Below, in pieces: positions 56,315 through 64,000 of a DNA stretch of 64,000 nucleotides. A program made the translations under genes and the position numbers. The stretch's first letter is position 1; the number at the start of each line of letters is the position of its first letter. The stretch is from Helicoverpa zea (taxonomy: Eukaryota > Arthropoda > Insecta > Lepidoptera > Noctuidae): assembly GCF_022581195.2 (NCBI RefSeq), contig NC_061465.1:2234501-2298500 (forward strand), written 5' to 3'. The notes under the pieces are model-generated. The model did no database searches. It was not told the origin of the DNA and worked only from the letters and a program-made list of their open reading frames with translations.

Positions 56315-59300
56315 AGCCACGTGAACATCAAACTAAAACCCTATTAATTCAGCTAAGATAGAAAGGCTCCAACACAAGATGGTATGACAGCAGTTTCCAA
56401 AACTTTGATTACAACGTGACGGGCGCGTTCAAACTTCCGATAGATTCTACCAGTGAGACGTCGCCATATCTGATTAGCTTGTGAACTTGTTACAGTTTGC
56501 CACTACTATTGGTGCTTTTGGGTATTCGGAGTATTAATAGAGTGTGCCTATTACTACTTTCGATGTTCATTTTGTTTTGATACGGAAAAGGGGACGACAC
56601 AAATACGAGAGTTGCAATGGCATTGGACGACGAATTGTCCTTTATGTTCTTGATGTAAAAACAGTTTGATATTCAACAATAAATTATTTCTAAACTAAAC
56701 TTATATACCGATAAATGGGTAAACTGCCAGCTACTGGTTTATTAGGTACTCCAAAACCAAAAATTATTAAGTTAAATATCTTTCCCGTTATCATTCAAAC
56801 AAGGAGAAACCACAAACTTGAATGTCTACATTCTCTATTCAAATAAACCCAAGTAACTACGGGTCAAGCTAACCTCAAATACAGAGTGGTCCACGAGCCT
56901 GCAGGTCGAAGTATTCCCCGGTGAATAGTCACATTATTTACATAATCCCGGGATTTCATACCCCGGTTCCCGCCGGGATTCACGCCAGATCGCTTGAACG
57001 CTAAAATCCTCTTGTGTTTGTAATTACGTAGAAATAATAGTGTTGAATATTTTAAAATGTACTAGGGTTACATAGTCACTGGGGAGTTTAAACAGTCGAA
57101 CGTTAGTTATGGAATGTTCGAGTTCATATTATTGGATTCTCTGTTTGTAGTATGTGTGGTGTATTTGCTTTGTTAGATTATTTCGTTTGTAGATTTTTGT
57201 TTGGAATTACGGACTTTGTGGAGAAATTAAGTCCTAGTTCCTTTGTGTTGTCACAAAGGAATTTATTTTTAGCCATCATCATCATTAGGCATATCCCTAT
57301 GAACTCCACCATATTACCAAATTTCATCTCAATTCAAGCGAAACTTCACAGTTGATCCCACAGCACTAAAAATAAAATTCAACGATATAAAGTCACCAAT
57401 TGTATAGTGTGGTCAATTTGTTTCGCATTGATTCTCGTTCGTTGGGTAAACAATATGGCGTAGAGAGTTGCCCCATCACTATTCACAGCACGTATTTGTT
57501 GCGCGAGGAAAGCAAACTGATCGCCAATATCGTATTTCAAGGTTCCATATCAAATCTTTACATGGCACCGATTCGGGAAAGTAAAAATGTTGCGTCTTTT
57601 TCGTAACGGGTTACGAAAAAAAGGCAGGGTTTTTCAAGAATTCTGCAGGTACGTGTAGGAATAATCAGTTTTTGAGGAGAATATCTAATACTAGATTCCG
57701 CCCGCGGCTTCGTCCGCGTAGAGTTCGGTTATATCGCGTTTCCAAGAGAATTCTTCCAAAATCCGGGATAAAAGCTATTCTATCTTCTTTCTCAAGGTCA
57801 ACTCTATCTCTGTACCAAATTTTATTAAAATCAGTTCAGTGGTTTAGACGTGAAAGCGTAACAGACAAACCGACAGATAGACAGAAGGACAGTCAGAGCT
57901 ACTTTCGCATTTGTAATATTAGTAGGGATGATCTAAAGATTTTTAAGCTACACTTTTGTGTATAACTGCATTGGTCTACTTATCCAAGCTTATCAGTATT
58001 TACCTACACCTCTACAATACATTTTATATTTTTTATTTATATTCCTTTTTTCCTTGCCCGGTAACCCTGATTCGAGTTTGTGAAGTTTCGCAGCAGAAGC
58101 TCGCATTTATTTTTATGTTATCCGTTGCACATGCAATTTCAGAATCGAAAATGTTTATCAAAGGCTACAAATATGCTGTCTCACATTGATACTGCATGCG
58201 AATAAGGTTTTTATGCAAAATTTGTCTCTTGCGGTGTTCAAAAGTAAACTGTCTGGTAGCAGTTTTATTTTAGTTTGAATTTTTATACTTAATTTCATGA
58301 TGCTAACGTAATATTAGATAATTAGAAGCCAAACATCTGATAGTCTTATCAAGGTTATCATGCTAAAAAAGAAAATTCTCGATGTATGCAGCAATGAATG
58401 CGTCAAATTAACCAAGAGACACCTAGGGCTTTGTTTAAAAATCTTAATTAGAGAACAACATAATTTCGACTTTGAAACTAAACTTAAAACTATGGTCAGA
58501 ACAAAAGACCCTTATCAAAGTTAACTATTTAAAATGATTCAAATTGAATAACAAAAGAATCCAAAGTTAAAACTAAAAGCCAATTAAAGTCATTGTAAAG
58601 AATTTGAAGCGATTCGCTAACTCTCGAACGTAATGTTTTGTGGCTGAGCATTGGAGTATGCTCAGTTTGGCAACCACAATACCGAGAATGATGGCATGGT
58701 TCCGATCTCCTTGAACGTGCCTTTGACGATTTCGACTAATCTGAAGTATCATATTCGGTTAAATTTTGGTGCTATTCCAAGATACACGATGAAACTCTGA
58801 ACGGCATTGGTTAGATAGACGGTAACTGTAGCAGATTTTCGACCTGTAGCAAGAGCTGTTAGGGTCGTAGTTTCGTTTGTGGTTGGATTGAAACTTGCTG
58901 AATAGATCGTTTCAAAACGATTGAGTGTTAGCAAATTTTCGGAACACAAGACTGCTCTTTTAAATAACATTTCATTACCATCGTCATTGTCATACGCGCA
59001 ATGCAAACAAAAGACGACAGTCCCAATCTAGAACAATTTGATAACTTTTATTTACGTTTTAAAGTGATGTCCTAACTAAATTCGAGTTCCACTAGTAGCA
59101 ACACTTTCCCAGGACATAAGGATACACTTGTGGGCGTGAAATACACTTTGAAATAACATGTAAGCGAGTTCGCGGGAACAGCTGTGAATTATGCCAAGTG
59201 TTCATAATTTTGTTTGGCTGACGACGTTGATCGCACCAACTAGAATGTTACTGTGACAAACTTGGGCTTGCACAAAATGTGCCTAATGAATTATTATTGT

Positions 59301-61004
59301 TGGCGTTTAATGTAACGCCTGGTATCACATTATTTATGGCAAGCGCTTCGAACAACACTGGTGGATGGTCAAGTGTAACCCCTATTCATACATACCAAAA
59401 CTTAAGCAATATCAGTACTAAATCTCTAGGCCTGATCAAATAGCTAACTCATCCTTCAATAGAACTGTTTCATGTTTTATCTCATTCACCATGCTTATTA
59501 TTGGAGCCTGAATAAACCTAAAAGTTTTTGAAAACAAGACCGACAACTAAATTGATATATCCATATTAAAATTTCTATAATTGCCATCAATTTCACTATA
59601 ATCGTTGTACAGTACACCCACGAATTTCGATCCTAAATAGATTCCGATACACACTCGGTATAAAGGCCTCCGATCGGTTTGGAGAATCGATTCATTTGCC
59701 CAGATTTGAACGTGCGAATATCCTGATGATAGACGGTTTTAGTTCCGTGAAAGCTGAAGCACAAATAAATTGATGATCGTAATGACAACCTGAGTAGCAA
59801 CTCTGGACTATTTAGCAGAAGCTTCGTTTAGCCGTCATTGACTCGACTAAATAGGCTCTCGGTTTTGTATACTCGGAATCGGTATCGATTATAGTGAGGA
59901 AATTCAGTCCGACTTTATAACTAGAAGTCCTTCTAATTAACTCATGTTCGTATAAGCCCTGAGATTGAAATTAGGTATTAGTGAACTTAAATGTTGGAAT
60001 ACAGTTGTGTTATCTGATATATATTTGCAGTGTTTTTAGGTTAGTTATAAATGTCTGTTTTGAATTCCATAATATGTAGTTGATCCTGCAAACAAAATAA
60101 CAACTAAATTGTTAATAGTCAAATTAGATCTAGATACGGATCTTTTTTCTGACCTAGAGCGATAAAAATTGAGGATTTTTATACACACGAGTGACTTAGC
60201 GATCTAAAGCTAGTTTTCAATACGTACGATGCGTGAGTAAATTGAGAGCATGTTATATGACGTCACCGCAGGCTTCTATTCATCCGCTTGATTTTGAACC
60301 TGTCAGTAAAATACTGCGGTCGTTTCTGCTATGTTTGGAGCACCGACACTCGATCCAACGATGTTCAGTGACGGGCTACGGGATTTATTTATTACGAAAA
60401 GAATACAAAAATAATAAAATTGGTAACTCTCCAGTAGATATTAAAATGGAAAATAAAAACCTAAACTTTCTTCTTGAACTTTATGGTATTCTTACTCAAC
60501 AATAAAATCAATAAACGCTCGTGTTCAGAGATGATGAACTACACAATATGGACAATGTTTAAAATCACACATTATACATTCTTTATTCAATATTTTGTAC
60601 ATATAATACTAACATAGCGAGAAGAAGAGGATACGAGAATAGGACATACTGTCATGAGTCAGGACTTACGCTGGGGAGAAAAAGAAACTTAAATATTGGT
60701 CAACCAAAGCCGTGTGCGTCTTTGGCACAAGGCTTAGGTTGGCCTAAAACGAAAAAATTGAATCTCACTCCTCGACTTTTATATCAATAATTATAACATA
60801 CCTTTTATCAGCATTTAATTAGAGCATAAGATAAGCTTATAAACAAGTTCGTAGCTTGCTCTTTTATCTAAATAAAAGTCCGATATTAAACCCTGCTGTG
60901 TACAATAAGGTGAGTGCAAACTAGAGCAATTCTAGATAACGTTATATTCACTGCTGTGCAATATTAACAAAATCTGTACCTATGTATTAGTGTAAATATT
61001 TTTG
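56315..61004. other. Gene-free stretch
   Basis: Apart from the RTE-like tail at 57690 no supported feature is seen. The minus frame 58749-59006 (85 codons) is composition-wise a little gene-like (Thr- and Leu-rich) but has no splice sites or recognised motif. Frames at 57152-57355, 57400-57606, 57956-58189 and 60233-60505 look random. Confidence 0.4.
57690..57931 (+). repeat. RTE-type retrotransposon 3' tail, well preserved
   Basis: It starts ACTAGATTCCGCCCGCGGCT then TCGTCCGCG, continues through CTGTACCAAATTTTATTAAA, ATCAGTTCAGTGGTTTAGAC and GTGAAAGCGTAACAGACAAA, and ends TTTCGCATTTGTAATATTAG then TAGGGAT. This is the best-preserved copy here and serves as the reference for the other tail fragments. 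Confidence 0.8.
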
Positions 61005-61399
61005 GCATCATCATCATCATCCTCCGAGCCTTTTTCCCAACCATTTTGGGGTCGGCTTCCAGTCTATCCGGATTCAGCTGAGTACCAGTGCTTTACAAGA
61101 AGCGACTGCCTATCTGACCTCCTCAACCCAGTTACCCGGGCAACCCGATACCCCTTGGTTAGACTGGTGTCAGATTTACTGGCTTCTGACTACCCGTAAC
61201 GACTGCCAAGGATGTTCAATGACAGCCGGGACCTACAGTTTAACGTGCCATCCGAAACACAGTCAATGGTGTCTAAGATATACTTAGAAAGTACATACAA
61301 ACTTAGAAAAGTTGCAATGGTACTTGCCTGACCTGGGATCGAACCCGCGCCCTCATACTTGAGAGGTTGGTCCTTTACCCACTAGGCCACCACGACTTT
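61005..61399 (-). mobile_element. tRNA-derived SINE with (GAT)n tail and 17-18-bp target duplication
   Basis: The minus-strand head has TGGCCTAGTGG (A-box) and GGTTCGATCCC (B-box, 61335-61345). The 3' end is the GATGATGATGATG tail at 61005-61021. TAGTGTAAATATTTTTG stands at 60988-61004 and 61401-61417 as target duplication. It is closely similar to the copy at 1313-1683. Confidence 0.92.
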
Positions 61400-61417
61400 T
61401 TAGTGTAAATATTTTTG

Positions 61418-62618
61418 TATTTAATATAATTGTGTGCGATTTTATGTCATCACCCTATAATTTTATATAGGCTTTAATATTTCGGTTAATTTATTTCTAA
61501 ATTTAAAGTCAAGGGCATTTAAACAAGAATATTGTCATGTTATCCAAGTTGATGTTTCTAATTGTTAAGTAACTTTTTGGTAATATAATGTACTATTGAC
61601 CACTTAAAAACGACTGTCAGTTTCTAACAGAGCAATATAAAATAAAATATAGTATTGACAAACTGTTACACGCTGCACGTTGTTCGGTGCTAAAATAACG
61701 CCTCAGTATGCACCCACCCTAAGGCATTACGAAAACTAATTTAGGTAGTAAAACGTCTTGTTTATTTAGTAGATTGTTCTCAGGCTGTACAAAGTGTACA
61801 ATAAGGATTATATGGCTACTGCCTTAACGACAAGTTATCTTGTTAATTGTTGCCTTACCTGGCTTATTATGTCCAAAGTAAACTAGTTCTGCAAATGCAT
61901 ATAATGCCGATTAAAGTGAATTATTTTTTTGGTTTGAAAGAAAAAAATACTGGAATGGATCTAATTATAAATTTTTGATGATACCAAAACATTTTTAGCA
62001 AAGTGGGTTGCATTTAAATAGAGAATATTGTTTAAGTTTCAAAATGAAAGGTGAAGAAAATAAAATTATGAACAGCATTTAAATAGGTATTTTATTATAA
62101 AAACTACAAAATGGCTCCTTATAAACTAATTTTACTACAACCCCATGCTAATTTACTATGTAAACATTTTGCTCTTTTGGCTTCATGAACGACATCTCTT
62201 ACTTCCTTGTTCTATCGCTTTTGATTTTCAAGTTTCAGTTTCAGGAAAAAAACAAGTAATGTTGGTACCTAACTGAAATCCATATCATCCAGTATTTGCA
62301 TCATCGTTTCTGCCTCGTTAAGTTAGTAAATCGAAGCCCAGGTCACTTATGGAATGTTCTTACATCACAAGACACTATTTAATAGGTAATAGTCTAATTA
62401 GCTAATGTTCGAGTTCTGTGAATTTCACTCGTTATGCACCCAATATTACTAATTACCACCAGTAAATATAACTCCGAGTAACAGCCATTAAGTGTTACAA
62501 ACAACCACTTAGTATTATCCACACCATTTCAAAATTACTTTACAAAAACACTTGGCCTTCTAACACTAACCAAAAGACTAGAACTCATAAATATTACAAT
62601 TTATCTTCAATTATTTAC
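61418..62618. other. Gene-free stretch, probably 3' UTR of the right-edge gene in part
   Basis: The minus strand runs on from the stop codon of the gene at 62619. An AATAAA (plus strand TTTATT near 62090) could be its polyadenylation signal, about 530 nt downstream. Nothing else is recognised. Confidence 0.4.
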
Positions 62619-63968
62619 TCATGGTACTGTTACTGGTAGAAACATTTGAGGGTCTCCTAATTTGGGTTCAAAACGAATGTTCACTTTTGTGTCTCCGTCA
62701 CCGACTTCTAGGAAACTGTTCCAATCAAGCATCCAGTAGAATCCATTCTTTCTTGGTGGTGGTAGCTCTGAGTCTCCTGGTACGGCAGGAGCGGCTCCTC
62801 CGAAAGAATCTTCTAGATCAGCTATTGAAGCTCCTGAGTCATCAGCTGAGACTGATGAATCACTCACAGCATTCGTCTTGGGTTCTTCAGTCGTAGTTGT
62901 TGTCGTCGTAGAAGAAGTTTCTGATTTCTCAGTTGTCGTGCCATCTGCTTGTCTTTTATTTTGTTCGTTACTCGTACTTATTTGCTCATTAATTGGATTG
63001 ATTCCTTTGTTCAATGGTATCACTTTTACAGAATCGTAATCTATTGGTTCGTAATTCGGTGTGGGTACTGATTTTGTTTTTCTGACTGGCATATCGTATG
63101 GTAAGCTGACCTCTTTTGTTTCTGATGATGATGTGTCCAATTCAAATGGTAATTCAGGTCTGAGAGGTTCATACAAAAAGTTGTTAGGTGATAAAGAATA
63201 TGTATTATCATTTTTGGTTTTGGCATCACTGCTTGGTGATATCAGATCATAAGTTAGTAAAATATTTTCAGGCAGTTGAACTGTGCCATCTATAACCTTC
63301 GGAGGTGGCAATGGCTTGAATCCTTCAAGGGGTAGAAGAAAATGATCTTGTCCTGGCTTTCCTTTAAGTCCGTGAGCATCTAGGAAAGCCTGTAATTCAT
63401 CAGGAAAATTATCAATAAGCTTGTCAGGTAGCTCATATTTTGGTTTGACAGTGTTTTGGTTTGGTTTCGACGTTTTAGGTTTAGGAGTAGTACTTGGTAA
63501 TGCAACCACTTCAGTACGAGGTGGTCTAGTATATAACTCTTGCAATGATGACCCATCCCTTGGAGTATAAGGTAGGACCACCATCAATGTTGGTTCAGCT
63601 TTTTTTGTGGTCGTTTCAACTATCGTGGGTGCTGATGATGATACTTTCACATTTTTATCGTCATCAGAAATATTATTCTTTAAGTTTGTTTCCTGCGGGT
63701 TTATCTCATTTTCGATTGTACTGTAAGGTGTAGTGGTTTTTTCTTTTTTATCTTCTTTGGATTCTATTGATGTTGAAGTTGATGACGATTTGGCATCTTC
63801 AGCTCTTATGTCGTTAAGTAATTGTAGGATTTCATCTCTAGTTAGTCTTGGTAAGAGCTGGTTTGATTGTAATATACTTTGGACTTGTTTGACGGTCTTC
63901 TCTACATCAAGTGCAGCACCCGAAACTGTCGCCAATGCTGCGAGAAGGCAACACCAAAAAAGCTTCAT
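62619..63968 (-). CDS. Secreted Ser/Thr/Pro-rich extracellular protein, 449 aa
   Basis: This is an intact 449-residue frame. It starts with a clear signal peptide (MKLFWCCLLAALATVSGA, cleavage near 18/19), so the product is exported. A short helix-prone segment, VKQVQSILQSNQLLPRLTRD, is at 26-45, then low-complexity Ser/Thr/Lys linkers. A more conserved-looking core, LIDNFPDELQAFLDAHGLKG, is at 184-203, followed by FLLPLEGFKPLPPP. A dibasic KR at 338-339 could be a processing site, and a Thr run is at 354-360. The Trp-rich end GFYWMLDWNSFLEVG begins at 409. I chose ATG 63968-63966 because the sequence just 5' of it, CTTATTTGTTACAG, is a splice acceptor, so the leader exon lies beyond the window. 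A cuticle or matrix role is only inferred. No named family is recognised. Confidence 0.82.
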   Translation of the reverse strand: MKLFWCCLLAALATVSGAALDVEKTVKQVQSILQSNQLLPRLTRDEILQLLNDIRAEDAKSSSTSTSIESKEDKKEKTTTPYSTIENEINPQETNLKNNISDDDKNVKVSSSAPTIVETTTKKAEPTLMVVLPYTPRDGSSLQELYTRPPRTEVVALPSTTPKPKTSKPNQNTVKPKYELPDKLIDNFPDELQAFLDAHGLKGKPGQDHFLLPLEGFKPLPPPKVIDGTVQLPENILLTYDLISPSSDAKTKNDNTYSLSPNNFLYEPLRPELPFELDTSSSETKEVSLPYDMPVRKTKSVPTPNYEPIDYDSVKVIPLNKGINPINEQISTSNEQNKRQADGTTTEKSETSSTTTTTTTEEPKTNAVSDSSVSADDSGASIADLEDSFGGAAPAVPGDSELPPPRKNGFYWMLDWNSFLEVGDGDTKVNIRFEPKLGDPQMFLPVTVP

Positions 63969-64000
63969 TTTCTGTAACAAATAAGAAAAAATTTATTTAA

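Noticed and set aside
58749..59006. 85-codon minus-strand frame with gene-like composition
   Set aside because: There are no splice sites, domain or neighbour to support it, and chance frames of this length occur in this window.
61002..61199. 65-codon plus-strand frame
   Set aside because: It is antisense to the SINE body.
63966..63980. TTG start four codons upstream of the secreted protein Met
   Set aside because: It lies in the acceptor sequence TTGTTACAG of an intron and is not an ATG.

Overview
The window is nuclear DNA of an insect, almost certainly a moth (Lepidoptera, probably a noctuid-like species). Evidence: AT-rich sequence, small exons with GT-AG introns, tRNA-derived SINEs with a (GAT)n tail, many decayed RTE-type 3' tails with the moth-typical 'CCGCGGCTTCGTCCGCG' start, a CR1-like LINE ending in (TTTGAG)n, and an insect-type odorant receptor gene. 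There is no bacterial, viral or CRISPR content.

Two host genes are well supported. (1) A complete ten-exon odorant receptor gene lies on the minus strand from 41506 down to 29063. I joined the exons by reading splice sites and phases: the coding parts sum to 1224 nt, giving 407 residues with an uninterrupted frame. No single exon is long enough to stand out as an ORF. (2) At the right edge (63968 to 62619, minus) a single exon encodes a 449-residue secreted, Ser/Thr/Pro-rich protein, preceded by a splice acceptor, so a 5' exon lies outside the window. A candidate first coding exon of a third, unidentified gene sits at 56314-56270 (minus).

Most of the rest is transposon-derived. 8.4-10.8 kb: a 5'-truncated non-LTR retrotransposon with an intact RT frame. 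13.0-14.0 kb: a 964-bp deleted DNA transposon with TA target duplication, the apparent parent of two 227-bp MITEs at 31.3 kb and 36.1 kb. 17.2 and 19.9 kb: two copies of a long-TIR MITE. 20.6 and 45.4 kb: two different GC-rich TIR elements. 32.7-38.7 kb: a full-length I-group LINE (gag-like ORF1, EN-RT-RNase H ORF2) with 11-bp target duplications. 47.8-52.7 kb (5' end possibly near 53.4 kb): a nearly intact CR1-like LINE on the minus strand. SINEs with clear target duplications lie at 1.3 kb and 61.0 kb.

The most interesting structure is the nesting. The I-group LINE landed inside the odorant receptor gene exactly at the 5' splice site of intron 5, so its target duplication copies the exon/intron boundary. 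Later a 227-bp MITE landed inside the RT domain of that LINE. The receptor frame and all splice sites remain intact, so the gene may still be functional with this insertion in its intron. Functional statements are inferences from recognised motifs; no database search was run.
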